From contig NZ_BAAAEP010000001.1 in NCBI RefSeq assembly GCF_039523075.1, positions 124,001-188,000 on the forward strand: a stretch of 64,000 bases of DNA. The letters are read 5' to 3'. This document shows positions 23,550 through 34,542 of the stretch, piece by piece. A model generated the notes under the pieces. It worked only from the letters and a program-made list of their open reading frames with translations, was not told the DNA's origin and did not search any database. Positions within the stretch are counted from its first letter, which is position 1, and each line of letters starts with the position of its first letter. The position numbers and the translations under genes were made by a program. This stretch comes from Caenispirillum bisanense (GTDB taxonomy: Bacteria > Pseudomonadota > Alphaproteobacteria > Rhodospirillales > Rhodospirillaceae).

Positions 23550-24386
23550 TCAGGCGGCGGCGGGGCGCCAGTCGGTCATGGCCTCCAGCAGCCGTTGCAG
23601 CCACGGCCGCAGCCGGTTGGCCTTGGCGGGGCGGTAGGCGAAGGGCGGCGCCGTCTCGTCCATGTAGGCGTCCTGCGCCAGCTCCATCTGCACGGCATGG
23701 ACGCCCTGCGCCGGCTGGCCGTAGGCGCGGGTGATGTGGCCGCCGACGAAGCGGCCGTCGACCACCGCCGTATAGCCGTCCGCCTCCACCGCCGCCGTCA
23801 GCACCGCCGCCAGACGGTCGCGCAGGGCGGCGTCGCAGCTGGTGCCGCGGGCGGTGCCGAGGTTGAAGTCGGGCAGCCGGCCCTCGAACAGGCGCGGCAC
23901 CCGGCTGCGGATGGAATGGGCGTCGTAGAGCAGGGCGAAGCCGTGCCGGTCCTTCGCCGCCGCAATGGCCGCCGCCAGGGCCTCGTGGTACGGCCGCCAG
24001 TAGGTTTCCACCCGCGCCGCCACCTCGGCCGCGTCCGGCTCGCCGCGCGGCTGGTAGAGCGGGCTGCCGTCGAACAGGGTGGTCGGGCACAGGCCGGTGG
24101 TGGCCTGGCCGGGGTAGAGGCTTTCCCCGTCCGGCGGCCGGTTGAGGTCGACCACATAGCGGCTGAAGCGGGCGGCGATCACCGTCGCCCCCAGGCCGGC
24201 GGCGAAGTCGTAGAGGCGCGGCACATGCCAGTCGGTGTCGCGCAGGGTCAGCGCCTCGTCGGTCAGCCGGCGGGCGAGGTCGGGCGCCAGTTCGGTGCCG
24301 CAGTGGGGGATGCTCACCACCAGCGGCGAGTCCCCCGGCGTCAGGTCGAAAATGGCGGCCGGGGCGGCGGCGGGGGCGGCCGTCAT
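23550..24386 (-). CDS. hutG: N-formylglutamate deformylase
   Basis: HutG hydrolyses N-formyl-L-glutamate to glutamate and formate, the last step of the five-step histidine pathway. The 278-residue protein has the metal-binding features of the family: VVSIPHCGTEL near residue 25, TDWHVPRLYDFAA, DLNRPPDGESLYPGQ, LLYDAHSIRSRVP and DGRFVGGHITRAYG. The ATG lies in a 4-nt overlap with the hutH stop. Its presence together with HutF shows that formiminoglutamate goes through formylglutamate rather than directly to glutamate and formamide. Confidence 0.95.
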   Translation of the reverse strand: MTAAPAAAPAAIFDLTPGDSPLVVSIPHCGTELAPDLARRLTDEALTLRDTDWHVPRLYDFAAGLGATVIAARFSRYVVDLNRPPDGESLYPGQATTGLCPTTLFDGSPLYQPRGEPDAAEVAARVETYWRPYHEALAAAIAAAKDRHGFALLYDAHSIRSRVPRLFEGRLPDFNLGTARGTSCDAALRDRLAAVLTAAVEADGYTAVVDGRFVGGHITRAYGQPAQGVHAVQMELAQDAYMDETAPPFAYRPAKANRLRPWLQRLLEAMTDWRPAAA

Positions 24387-25921
24387 GGCGCATCCTCCAG
24401 CGCCACCACCACCATGTCGTCGAAACCGCCGCCGCGCACCAGGGTGCCGATGGCGACCAGATCGGGCGCGAAGTAGCGGTCGACCTCATACCGCGGCACG
24501 CGGGCGCGGATGCGCTCCATGGCCTGCTCCACCGGGGCGGAGCTGCGCAGCGGGCGGTGGAACTCCAGGCCCTGGGCGGCGGCCAGCAGTTCGATGCCGA
24601 CGATCTCCGCCACGTTGCCGGCGATGTCGCGCAGGCGGCGGGCGGCGAAGGTGGCCATGCTGACGTGATCCTCCTGGTTGGCGGATGTCGGCAGGCTGTC
24701 GACGCTGGCCGGGTGGGCCAGGGTCTTGTTCTCGCTCGCCAGCGCGGCGGCGGTGACGTGGGCGATCATGAAGCCGGAGTTGAGCCCCGGCTCCGCCACC
24801 AGGAAGGGCGGCAGGCCGCTGATGGAGGCGTCGATCAGCATGGCGATGCGCCGTTCCGCCAGGGCGCCGATCTCCGACGCCGCGATGGCCAGCTGGTCGG
24901 CGGCCATGGCGACGGGCTCGGCGTGGAAGTTGCCGCCGGAGATGACCTCGCCGGTGTCGGTCAGCACCAGCGGGTTGTCGGTGACGCCGTTGGCCTCGAT
25001 CCGCAGGGTGCGGCCGGCCATGCGCATCTGGTCGAGGATGGCGCCCATCACCTGCGGCTGGCAGCGCAGGGAATAGGGGTCCTGCACCCGGTCGCAGGCC
25101 TCGCCCTGGTGGCTGGCGTTGAGCGGGCTGCCGCCCAGCAGGTCGCGGAACAGCCCGGCGACGGCAATCTGCCCCGGCTGGCCGCGCAGGGCGCTGATGC
25201 GCGGGTCGAACGGCTTGTGGCTGCCCTTCACCGCCTCCACCGACAGGGCGCCGGAGATGATGGCGGCCTTGAAGCAGCGCTCGATCTCGAACAGCCCGGC
25301 GAGCGCCAGCGCCGTCGACACCTGGGTGCCGTTGATGAGGGCGAGGCCTTCCTTGGCCTTCAGGTCGACCGGGGCGAGGCCGATGGCGCGCAGCCCGTCC
25401 GGCGCTGGCATCACCTCGCCGCCAAGGCGGATCTCGCCGATGCCGAGCAGCACGCCGGTCATGTGGGCGAGCGGGGCGAGGTCGCCGGAGGCGCCGACCG
25501 AGCCCTTGGACGGGATCACCGGCAGGGCGCCGCGGTGGTAGAGGGTCAGCAGCGCCTCCACCAGCTCCGGCCGCACGCCGGAGGCGCCGACGGCGAGGCT
25601 GGCGATCTTGCTCGCCAGCACCAGCCGCACCACGCCGTCGTCCAGCGCCGGGCCGATGCCGGTGGCGTGGGAAAGGATGAGGTTGCGCTGCAGCTGGTCC
25701 AGGTCTTCCGCCGCGATGCGCTTCTGCGCCAGCTTGCCGAAGCCGGTGTTGATGCCGTAGACGGCGTCATCGCCGGCGGCGATCCGCTCCACCAGCGCGC
25801 GGGAGGCGGCCATGCGGGCGCGGGCGTCCTCCGGCAGCGTCAGCGGGGCGGCGTCGAAGTAGATGCGGCGCAGGGCGTCGAGGCTGAGGCCGCCGGGGGT
25901 GAGGACGATGCTGTCGGTCAC
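24383..25921 (-). CDS. hutH: Histidine ammonia-lyase
   Basis: HutH deaminates L-histidine to urocanate. The 512-residue protein contains the self-forming MIO electrophile from Ala144-Ser145-Gly146 (motif GSVGASGDLAPLAHM), the early YGINTGFGKLA segment and the substrate-site sequences EPVAMAADQLA and SLPTSANQEDHVSM. Length matches the family (about 510). It overlaps hutF upstream and hutG downstream by 4 nt on each side, so hutF-hutH-hutG is one translationally coupled minus-strand unit. Confidence 0.97.
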   Translation of the reverse strand: MTDSIVLTPGGLSLDALRRIYFDAAPLTLPEDARARMAASRALVERIAAGDDAVYGINTGFGKLAQKRIAAEDLDQLQRNLILSHATGIGPALDDGVVRLVLASKIASLAVGASGVRPELVEALLTLYHRGALPVIPSKGSVGASGDLAPLAHMTGVLLGIGEIRLGGEVMPAPDGLRAIGLAPVDLKAKEGLALINGTQVSTALALAGLFEIERCFKAAIISGALSVEAVKGSHKPFDPRISALRGQPGQIAVAGLFRDLLGGSPLNASHQGEACDRVQDPYSLRCQPQVMGAILDQMRMAGRTLRIEANGVTDNPLVLTDTGEVISGGNFHAEPVAMAADQLAIAASEIGALAERRIAMLIDASISGLPPFLVAEPGLNSGFMIAHVTAAALASENKTLAHPASVDSLPTSANQEDHVSMATFAARRLRDIAGNVAEIVGIELLAAAQGLEFHRPLRSSAPVEQAMERIRARVPRYEVDRYFAPDLVAIGTLVRGGGFDDMVVVALEDAP

Positions 25922-27282
25922 GCGAAGAGCCTTTCAAGAACGGGAGTGAAGCGCCGCGCCGCCTGATCTTCCAGCGGGTGGCGGCCGTCGCGCACGACGG
26001 CGCGGCCGGCGATGTAGACATGGCGCACCAGGGCCGCGTTGCCGGCGAAGATCCAGCTGTCGAGCACCGCATCGCCGCTGCGGCCGGCCAGCAGCGGGTG
26101 GGCATCGTCGAGCACCACCACATCGGCCCGCCGGCCGACCGCCAGGGCGCCGGTGGCGAAGCCGCAGGCCCGGGCGCCGCCCGCCGCCGCCGTCTCGAAC
26201 AGGGTGCGGCCGGTGCTGCGGTCGGGGCCGCCGGCCAGCACGGTGCGGCGGCGGTGGGTGAGGCGGGCGCCGTATTCCAGCCAGCGCAGTTCCTCCACCG
26301 GGCTGACCGAGATATGGCTGTCGGAGCCGATGCCGAAGGCGCCGCCGGCGGCGAAATAGTCTTCCGCCGGGAACAGGCCGTCGCCCAGGTTGGCCTCGGT
26401 GGTCGGGCACAGGCCGACGACGCAGCCGGCCCGCGCCATGCCGGCCACTTCCTCCGCCGTGACGTGGGTGGCGTGGATCAGGCACCAGCGGCCGTCCACC
26501 GGCAGGTTCTCCAGCAGCCAGCCGACCGGGCGGCGGCCGGTGTGGCTGAGGCAGTCGTCCACCTCGCGCGTCTGTTCGGCGATGTGGATGTGGATGGGGC
26601 CGTCGGGCGTCGCCGCCGCCAGCGCCTGCAACTCCTGCCCCGGCACGGCCCGCAGGGAGTGGGGGGCGATGCCGACCACCACGTCGTCGCGGCCGGCGTA
26701 GGCGGCGCGCAGGGACTCGGTCAGGCGCAGGAAGCCGTCGAGGTCGTGGATGAACCGGCGCTGCCCCTCGGTCGGCGGCAGGCCGCCGAAGCCGGAGGCG
26801 GCGTAATGGACCGGCAGCAGGGTCAGCGGCATCCCCGCCGCCTGCGCCGCCGCCGCCACCCGGTGCGCCATCTCCGCCGGGTCGGCGTAGGGGCGGCCGT
26901 CGGGGGCGTGGTGCAGGTAGTGGAACTCCGCCACTGCCGTGTACCCGGCCTTCAGCATCTCGACATAGAGCTGCGTCGCCACCGCCTCGAAGTCCTCGGG
27001 GTCGAGTCGCGCCACCGCCCGGTACATGGCCTCGCGCCAGCTCCAGAAGCTGTCGCCGCCGGACCCGGAGCGTTCGCCCAGGCCGGCGATGGCGCGCTGG
27101 TGGGCGTGGCTGTGCAGGTTGGCGAGGCCGGGCAGGGCAATGCCGGCCACCGTCTCGGCCTCCGGCGAAGGCTGAGCATTGCTCTCGACTTCCGTGATGC
27201 GGCCGGTGTCGTCGACCGTTACCGCCACCGCCTCGGCCCATCCCTGCGGCAGCAGAGCCCGGCGGAAAAACAGTTTGCGCAT
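25918..27282 (-). CDS. hutF: Formimidoylglutamate deiminase
   Basis: HutF is an amidohydrolase that converts N-formimidoyl-glutamate to N-formylglutamate and ammonia. The 454-residue protein shows the metal-binding NLHSHAHQRAIAG motif near residue 56, HIHIAEQTREV, CLIHATHVTAEEV and FGIGSDSHISVSP, as in the family. I chose the Met at 27282, which has GGGGAGG just upstream. Longer in-frame starts would run through the operator region. It is the first gene of the minus-strand hut unit, divergent from hutI, with a 16-bp palindrome in the gap. Confidence 0.94.
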   Translation of the reverse strand: MRKLFFRRALLPQGWAEAVAVTVDDTGRITEVESNAQPSPEAETVAGIALPGLANLHSHAHQRAIAGLGERSGSGGDSFWSWREAMYRAVARLDPEDFEAVATQLYVEMLKAGYTAVAEFHYLHHAPDGRPYADPAEMAHRVAAAAQAAGMPLTLLPVHYAASGFGGLPPTEGQRRFIHDLDGFLRLTESLRAAYAGRDDVVVGIAPHSLRAVPGQELQALAAATPDGPIHIHIAEQTREVDDCLSHTGRRPVGWLLENLPVDGRWCLIHATHVTAEEVAGMARAGCVVGLCPTTEANLGDGLFPAEDYFAAGGAFGIGSDSHISVSPVEELRWLEYGARLTHRRRTVLAGGPDRSTGRTLFETAAAGGARACGFATGALAVGRRADVVVLDDAHPLLAGRSGDAVLDSWIFAGNAALVRHVYIAGRAVVRDGRHPLEDQAARRFTPVLERLFA

Positions 27283-27299
27283 GGACGCCTCCCCGATAT

Positions 27300-27315
27300 T
27301 ATAGGCAAGCCTATA
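27300..27315. promoter_or_regulatory. Candidate HutC operator between divergent hut operons
   Basis: TATAGGCAAGCCTATA is a perfect 16-bp palindrome located 18 nt upstream of hutF and 80 nt upstream of hutI. The adjoining CTATACAAG contains a TATACAAG half like those in known HutC sites. The GntR/HutC regulator gene is in the hutI operon. Binding is inferred. Confidence 0.6.
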
Positions 27316-27394
27316 CAAGTTCAGACAACAAAGGCAAGGCCGATCCCGCAACTCGGATACGGGGCGCGGGGCGGCCGGGACAGGAGGCTTGCAC

Positions 27395-28639
27395 ATGACG
27401 GCCGGCGCCCGCTGGGACAGCCTGTGGATCAACGTCCACGCCGCCACCCTGGAACCGGGCGGCGCCCCTTATGGCGCTGTCGAGGATGCCGCCGTGGCGG
27501 TGCAGGGTGGCCGCATCGTGCATGTGGGCCGCCGTGCCGACCTGCCGGCCGCACCCGAGTCGCTCGCCGCTGAGGTCCAGGACGGGCAGGGCGGCTGGCT
27601 GACGCCGGGGCTGATCGACTGCCACACCCATCTGGTCTACGCCGGCAACCGCGCCCGGGAATTCGAGATGCGGCTGCAGGGCGTGCCCTATGAAGAGATC
27701 GCCCGCGCCGGCGGCGGCATCCTGTCCACCGTCCGCGCCACCCGCGCCGCCGACGAGAATGCCCTGCTGGCCGCCACCTTGCCGCGCCTCGACGCCCTGC
27801 TGGCGGAAGGGGTGACGACGGTGGAAGTGAAGTCGGGCTACGGCCTTGATACCGATACCGAACTGCGCATGCTGCGTGTCGCCCGCCGGCTGGCGGAGGT
27901 GCGGCCGGTGGCGGTGCGCACCACCTTCCTCGGCGCCCATGCGGTGCCGCCGGAGTTCAAGGCCGACCCCGACGCCTATGTCGACCTGCTGTGCCGCGAG
28001 ACCCTGCCGGCCGCCGCCGCCGCCGGGCTCGCCGATGCGGTGGACGCCTTCTGCGAAGGCATCGGCTTCTCGCCGGCCCAGACGCGGCGGGTGTTCGAGA
28101 CGGCGCGCGGCCTCGGCCTGCCGGTGAAGCTGCATGCCGAGCAGCTGTCCAACCTGGGCGGCGCGGCGCTGGTGGCGGAGTTCGGCGGCCTGTCGGCGGA
28201 CCATATCGAACACCTGGACGAAGCCGGCGTGCGCGCCATGGCGGCGGCGGGGGTGACGGCGGTGCTGCTGCCGGGCGCCTTCTACGTGCTGCGCGAGACC
28301 AGACTGCCGCCCATGGACCTGCTGCGCGCCCACGGCGTGCCCATGGCCGTCGCCACCGACTGCAACCCCGGCACGGCGCCGGTCACCTCCCTCCTGCTCA
28401 TGGTCAACATGGCCTGCACCCTGTTCCGCCTGACGCCGGAGGAAGCCCTGGCCGGCGTCACCCGCCACGCCGCCCGCGCCCTGGGCCTGTCTGATCGCGG
28501 CGTGCTGCGGCCGGGCCTGCGGGCCGACATGGCGCTGTGGCGCATCGGCTCGCCGGCGGATCTCGCCTACATGGTCGGCTTCAACCCCTGCGCCGCGGTG
28601 GTCAACGGCGGCGCCGTGCGGGAGCCGCGGCCGTCATGA
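27395..28639 (+). CDS. hutI: Imidazolonepropionase
   Basis: HutI hydrolyses 4-imidazolone-5-propionate to formimidoylglutamate. The 414-residue amidohydrolase has the metal-binding DCHTHLVYAGNRAREFEMR segment near residue 70, GGGILSTVRATRAA, VEVKSGYGLD, FLGAHAVPPEF, KLHAEQLSNLGG, ADHIEHLDEAGV and ATDCNPGTAP, all diagnostic. The ATG at 27395 is preceded by CAGGAGG with 7-nt spacing. Its stop overlaps the hutC start (ATGA). It is the first gene of the plus-strand unit hutI-hutC-hutU. Confidence 0.96.
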   Translation: MTAGARWDSLWINVHAATLEPGGAPYGAVEDAAVAVQGGRIVHVGRRADLPAAPESLAAEVQDGQGGWLTPGLIDCHTHLVYAGNRAREFEMRLQGVPYEEIARAGGGILSTVRATRAADENALLAATLPRLDALLAEGVTTVEVKSGYGLDTDTELRMLRVARRLAEVRPVAVRTTFLGAHAVPPEFKADPDAYVDLLCRETLPAAAAAGLADAVDAFCEGIGFSPAQTRRVFETARGLGLPVKLHAEQLSNLGGAALVAEFGGLSADHIEHLDEAGVRAMAAAGVTAVLLPGAFYVLRETRLPPMDLLRAHGVPMAVATDCNPGTAPVTSLLLMVNMACTLFRLTPEEALAGVTRHAARALGLSDRGVLRPGLRADMALWRIGSPADLAYMVGFNPCAAVVNGGAVREPRPS

Positions 28640-29370
28640 CGCAAGCCCTCTACCGCCGCATCAAGGACACCATCCGCAGCCGCATCCTCTCCGGCGAGTG
28701 GCCCGAGGGCTATCAGGTGCCGTCGGAACACCGGCTGCTGGAGGAATTCAAGGTCAGCCGCATGACCGTCCACCGCGCCCTGCGCGAGTTGCAGGACGAA
28801 GGGCTGCTCAGCCGCGTGCAGGGGGTGGGCACTTTCGTCGCCGAGCGGCGGCCGAGTGTGTCCATCGTCGAGCTGAAGTCCATCGCCGACGACATTGCCG
28901 AGCGCGGCAACCGCCACTCGGCGCGGGTGGAACGGCTGACCGCGGTGCCGGCCGATGGGCCGCTGGCGCGGCAGTTCAACCTGCCGGAAGGGGCGCGGCT
29001 GTTCCATTCCGTCGTCCTCCACTGCGAGAACGACGTGCCGATCCAGTACGAGGAGCGCTGGGTCAACCCGGAGATGGCGCCGCGCTACATCGACCAGGAT
29101 TTCAGCCGCCTGACCACCACCGCCTACCTCACCGGCCTCTACGGCGCCCCGGATGTGGAGCACGTCATCGAGGCGGCGCTGCCGGGGGCGGGGGCGGCGC
29201 GGCTGCTCGCCATCGCGCCGACGGAACCCTGCCTGCGCCTCACCCGCCGCACCTGGGTGCAGGCCAAGGTGGTGACGCTGGCGGTGATGGTCCACCCCGG
29301 CACCCGCTTCCGCCTCGGCACCTGGTTCCGCGCCCAGCCGGGTGCGGTGCCGCTGATGCAGGCCCTTTGA
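28636..29370 (+). CDS. hutC: Histidine utilisation repressor, GntR/HutC family
   Basis: This 244-residue regulator has an N-terminal GntR winged helix (residues about 5-70; VPSEHRLLEEFKVSRMTVHRAL, RVQGVGTFVAE) and a C-terminal UTRA effector domain (RLFHSVVLHCENDVPIQYEERWVNP, then VEHVIEAALPGAGAARLL). HutC proteins repress hut genes and respond to urocanate. It is translated from an ATG overlapping the hutI stop. The palindrome between hutF and hutI is its likely target. Confidence 0.95.
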   Translation: MTQALYRRIKDTIRSRILSGEWPEGYQVPSEHRLLEEFKVSRMTVHRALRELQDEGLLSRVQGVGTFVAERRPSVSIVELKSIADDIAERGNRHSARVERLTAVPADGPLARQFNLPEGARLFHSVVLHCENDVPIQYEERWVNPEMAPRYIDQDFSRLTTTAYLTGLYGAPDVEHVIEAALPGAGAARLLAIAPTEPCLRLTRRTWVQAKVVTLAVMVHPGTRFRLGTWFRAQPGAVPLMQAL

Positions 29371-29407
29371 AACACCACGAAGAACCCGATCAGGGAGACC
29401 CCCGTCC

Positions 29408-31081
<1,674 letters not shown>

Positions 31082-31153
31082 GGCAGTGGGGTATCATCGA
31101 AAGTCCTGAAGCGAAACAAAGACATAAAAGCCACCGAACAGGGAGTACAGGCA

Positions 31154-32269
31154 ATGGATCGCAGGACGTTTCTGAAGAGTGCTTCCACCGGCGCCGCCGG
31201 TGTCGCCGCCGCTGCCGCCGTCGGCTCCGGCCTTGCGGCGCCGGCGCTCGCCCAGGGTCGCCAGCAGTGGACCATGGTCACCAGCTGGCCGCGCAACCTG
31301 CCGGGGCCGGGCGTCGCCGCCAACCTGCTGGCGGAGCGCATCACGGCGCTGTCCGGCGGCCGGCTGGAGGTGAAGGTCTCCGCCGCCGGCGAACTGGTCC
31401 CCGGCCGCGGCGTGTTCGATGCGGTGTCGGAGGGGACGGCGCAGCTCTATCACTCGGTGCCGGCCTATTGGGGCTCCAAGTCCATCGGCTTCCTGCTGTT
31501 CGGCTCGCAGCCCTTCGGCCTGACCGCCATCGAACAGTCGGGCTGGATGAACCATGGCGGCGGCCAGGCGCTGTATGACGAGCTGTACGCCCGCTTCAAC
31601 ATCAAGCCGTTCCTGTGCGGCAACTCGGGCGCCCAGTTCTTCGGCTGGTTCCGCAACGAGATCAACTCGCTGGACGACCTGCGCGGCCTGCGCTTCCGCA
31701 CCACCGGCCTCAACAGCGAGGTGCTGTCGCGGCTCGGCATGGCGGTGCAGGCCATGGGCGGGGCGGAGATGTTCCAGGCCCTGCAGTCGGGCACGCTGGA
31801 TGCCGGCGAGTTCATCGGCCCGTGGAGCGACAGTGCGCTCGGCTTCTATCAGGTGGCCAAGAACTACTACTACCCCTGCATCGGCGAACCCAGCTCGGCC
31901 GAGGAATGCGGCATCAACATGGATGCCTTCAACGGCCTGCCGGACGACCTGAAGCAGGCGGTTCAGCTGGCCTGCCAGTCGCTCTACGACCAGGTGCTGA
32001 CCGAATACAACACCAACAACGCCAAGGCCCTGCCCATGCTGGTGAAGGAGCACGGCGTGCAGGTGAAGAAGCTGCCCGACGACGTCGTCCGCGCCATCGG
32101 CAGCGAGACGGGCAAGGTGGTGTCCGAACTGCGCGACAACCAGGATGAACTGGTCAAGCGCATCGTCGAAAGCTTCCTCGCCTACCGGGCCCTGACCGCC
32201 GAGTACATGACCTATTCCGACGGCGGGTTCTATCAGGCGCGCGCCATGGACTACGACTTCCCGTCCTGA
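31154..32269 (+). CDS. TRAP transporter solute-binding protein, DctP family (Tat-exported)
   Basis: The 371-residue periplasmic binding protein starts with a Tat signal (MDRRTFLKSASTG, cleavage after APALAQ), then the DctP fold beginning WTMVTSWPRNLPGPG. The segment NSGAQFFGWFRNEINSLDDLRGLRFRTTG holds the conserved Arg that usually contacts a substrate carboxylate. This start is typical of TakP-like binding proteins for alpha-keto acids and similar organic acids, but the substrate cannot be read from sequence. The gene follows hutU by 72 nt with a good ribosome site, so a link with histidine breakdown products is possible but unproven. Confidence 0.9.
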   Translation: MDRRTFLKSASTGAAGVAAAAAVGSGLAAPALAQGRQQWTMVTSWPRNLPGPGVAANLLAERITALSGGRLEVKVSAAGELVPGRGVFDAVSEGTAQLYHSVPAYWGSKSIGFLLFGSQPFGLTAIEQSGWMNHGGGQALYDELYARFNIKPFLCGNSGAQFFGWFRNEINSLDDLRGLRFRTTGLNSEVLSRLGMAVQAMGGAEMFQALQSGTLDAGEFIGPWSDSALGFYQVAKNYYYPCIGEPSSAEECGINMDAFNGLPDDLKQAVQLACQSLYDQVLTEYNTNNAKALPMLVKEHGVQVKKLPDDVVRAIGSETGKVVSELRDNQDELVKRIVESFLAYRALTAEYMTYSDGGFYQARAMDYDFPS

Positions 32270-32339
32270 CGCCCGTTCCGCTCCGGCGGCGGTGTCGCAG
32301 GCACCGCCGCCGGACGCCTGCCACCGCCGAGGGGGGACC

Positions 32340-32909
32340 ATGGCCGCCACCACCGCCGCCAGCCTGCTTTCGCGCGTCAGTGCCGGGCTTGACCGCATCA
32401 ATGCCGCCGTCGGGGCGGTGGTGATGTGGTTCGCCATCGGCATGATGCTGATCCAGTTCGCCATCGTCGTGCTGCGCTATGTGTTCGGCATGAGCTTCAT
32501 CATGCTGGCCGAGGCGGAGCTTTACCTGCACGCCGCCCTGTTCATGCTCGGCGCCGGCTACACCCTGCTGCACGACGGCCATGTGCGGGTGGACATCTTC
32601 TACGGCAGCGCCTCGCCGCGGCGCCGGGCGCTGATCGACCTGCTCGGCACCCTGGTGTTCCTGCTGCCGACCTGCGGCGTCATCCTCTACTACACCTGGC
32701 CCTTCGTGCGGCGGTCGTGGCAGATCCTGGAAGGGCCGATCTCGGTCGGCGGCATTCCGGCGTCGTTCCTGCTGAAAAGCCTGATCCCGGCCTTCGCGGT
32801 GCTGCTGCTGGTCCAGGGCACCGCCATGGCGCTGCGCAATCTGGCGGTGCTGGCGGGCGGCGAGGCTGACGCGGGGCAGGGCGCCGGTGAGCGGGAGGCG
32901 CGGTCATGA
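32340..32909 (+). CDS. TRAP transporter small permease subunit, DctQ family
   Basis: The 189-residue protein has four predicted membrane segments (about residues 23-45, 57-78, 98-118 and 140-160) and the family features LYLHAALFMLGAGYTLLHDGHVRVDIFY. It pairs with DctM to form the membrane part of the secondary transporter. I chose the Met at 32340, preceded by an AGGGGGGA sequence; a longer in-frame start adds 16 residues encoded by intergenic sequence. Its stop overlaps the DctM start (ATGA). Confidence 0.9.
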   Translation: MAATTAASLLSRVSAGLDRINAAVGAVVMWFAIGMMLIQFAIVVLRYVFGMSFIMLAEAELYLHAALFMLGAGYTLLHDGHVRVDIFYGSASPRRRALIDLLGTLVFLLPTCGVILYYTWPFVRRSWQILEGPISVGGIPASFLLKSLIPAFAVLLLVQGTAMALRNLAVLAGGEADAGQGAGEREARS

Positions 32910-34480
32910 GCCTGCTCGCCGACAACCTGGACCTCATCATGTTCGCCGCCCTGTGCGGCGGCATCCTGCTCGGCTATCCGGTGGTGTTCACCCTGGCCGG
33001 CATCGGCGTGCTGTTCGCCGCCCTCGGCATGGCGCTCGGCCACTTCAACATGAACCTGATGGCGGCGTTGGGGCAGCGGGTGTTCAGCCTGATGACCAAT
33101 GACATCCTGCTCGCCATTCCGCTGTTCGTGCTGATGGGGGTGATCCTTGAACGCTCCCGCATCGCCGAGGAACTGCTGGAGGAAATGGGCAAGCTGTTCC
33201 GCGGCGTGCGCGGCGGCCTTGCCGTTTCCGTCATCATCGTCGGCATGCTGCTGGCGGCCTCCACCGGCATCGTCGGCGCGACCGTCGTCACCATGGCGCT
33301 GATCGCCATGCCGACCATGCTGCGCTACGGCTACGGCAAGCCGCTGGCGAGCGGTGTCATCGTTTCCGCCGGCACCCTCGGGCAGATCATCCCGCCGTCG
33401 ACCATGCTCATCATCCTGTCGGAGGTGATGTCGTCGGGCTATCAGCAGGCGCAGTTCGCCATGGGGCGGTTTTCGGTCGAGACCATCTCGGTCGGGGACG
33501 TCTTTGCCGCCGCCCTCATCCCCGGCCTGTGCCTTGTCGCGCTCTACATCCTGTTCGTGCTCGGCCTCGCCTTCCTGCGGCCGCAGGCGGCGCCGGCCAT
33601 TCCCGGCGACGACGGCCTGCCGCTGGCGGTGGTGCTGCGCCACCTGGGCAAGGTGCTGGTGCCGCCCATCGTGCTGATCGTCGCCGTGCTCGGCTCCATC
33701 CTCGGCGGCATCGCGACGCCGACCGAGGCGGCGGCGGTGGGAGCGGTGGGCGCCCTCATGCTGGCCGGGCCGCGCCTGATGCCGGAACGGTCGCGCTGGC
33801 CTTTCGTGGCGGCCGGGGTGGCCATCGTCGCCATGCTGGTGCTGACCAGCTTCCTCGACCTGCGCATCGGCCGCACCCAGGCGAGCGCGGCGGAGCGCAT
33901 CGGCGTCTGGGTGGCGGCGGGGCTGACGGCGGTCACCTTCTGGGGCATCTTCGTCGCCCTGTGGCGGGCGGCGCGGGTGGGGGTGCTGCGGCCGGTGATG
34001 GCCTCCACCACGCTCGTCACCTCCATGATCTTCGCCATGATGATCGGCGCCTCGGTGTTCTCGCTGGTGTTCCGGGGCCTCGGCGGTGATGCGCGGGTGG
34101 AAGCCTTCCTGCACGACATGCCGGGCGGCGAGACCGGGGCGCTGCTGTTCGTCATGGCGGTGGTCTTCGTGCTCGGCTTCTTCCTCGATTTCGTCGAGAT
34201 CTCGGTGATCGTGCTGCCCATCGTGGTGCCGATCCTGCTCGCCATGGGCATGGACCCCATCTGGCTGGCGGTGATGATCGCCATCAACCTGCAGACCTCG
34301 TTCCTGACGCCGCCCTTCGGTTTCTCGCTGTTCTACCTGCGCGGGGCGGCGCCGCCGTCGGTGCGCACGGTGGACATCTACCGCGGCGTCATTCCCTTCG
34401 TGATGCTGCAGATTGCCGGCATGGCGGTCGTCTACTTCATGCCGCAGATCGCCACCTGGCTGCCGCGCCTGCTGCGCTGA
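32906..34480 (+). CDS. TRAP transporter large permease subunit, DctM family, extended form
   Basis: This is the ion-coupled transport subunit with about 12-14 membrane segments (family features GYPVVFTLAGIGVLFAALG, NDILLAIPLFVLMG, GTLGQIIPPSTMLIILSEVM, NLQTSFLTPPFGFSLFYLRG). At 524 residues it is about 90 residues longer than the common DctM. The extra part lies around residues 290-370 and contains two additional hydrophobic segments around a soluble Arg-rich link. Such long forms accompany TakP-like binding proteins. It is the last gene of the transporter operon and is followed by a hairpin terminator. Confidence 0.92.
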   Translation: MSLLADNLDLIMFAALCGGILLGYPVVFTLAGIGVLFAALGMALGHFNMNLMAALGQRVFSLMTNDILLAIPLFVLMGVILERSRIAEELLEEMGKLFRGVRGGLAVSVIIVGMLLAASTGIVGATVVTMALIAMPTMLRYGYGKPLASGVIVSAGTLGQIIPPSTMLIILSEVMSSGYQQAQFAMGRFSVETISVGDVFAAALIPGLCLVALYILFVLGLAFLRPQAAPAIPGDDGLPLAVVLRHLGKVLVPPIVLIVAVLGSILGGIATPTEAAAVGAVGALMLAGPRLMPERSRWPFVAAGVAIVAMLVLTSFLDLRIGRTQASAAERIGVWVAAGLTAVTFWGIFVALWRAARVGVLRPVMASTTLVTSMIFAMMIGASVFSLVFRGLGGDARVEAFLHDMPGGETGALLFVMAVVFVLGFFLDFVEISVIVLPIVVPILLAMGMDPIWLAVMIAINLQTSFLTPPFGFSLFYLRGAAPPSVRTVDIYRGVIPFVMLQIAGMAVVYFMPQIATWLPRLLR

Positions 34481-34509
34481 GGCGGTGCAGTCTCCATCCC
34501 CACGCCTGC

Positions 34510-34542
34510 CGACGCCGGAGCCTCCCCAGGGCTCCGGCGTCG
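34510..34542 (+). terminator. Hairpin terminator after the TRAP operon
   Basis: CGACGCCGGAGCC (34510-34522) and GGCTCCGGCGTCG (34530-34542) form a perfect 13-bp stem with a 7-nt loop, 29 nt after the DctM stop. The tail CGTTGTGGC is only weakly T-rich. Confidence 0.65.
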
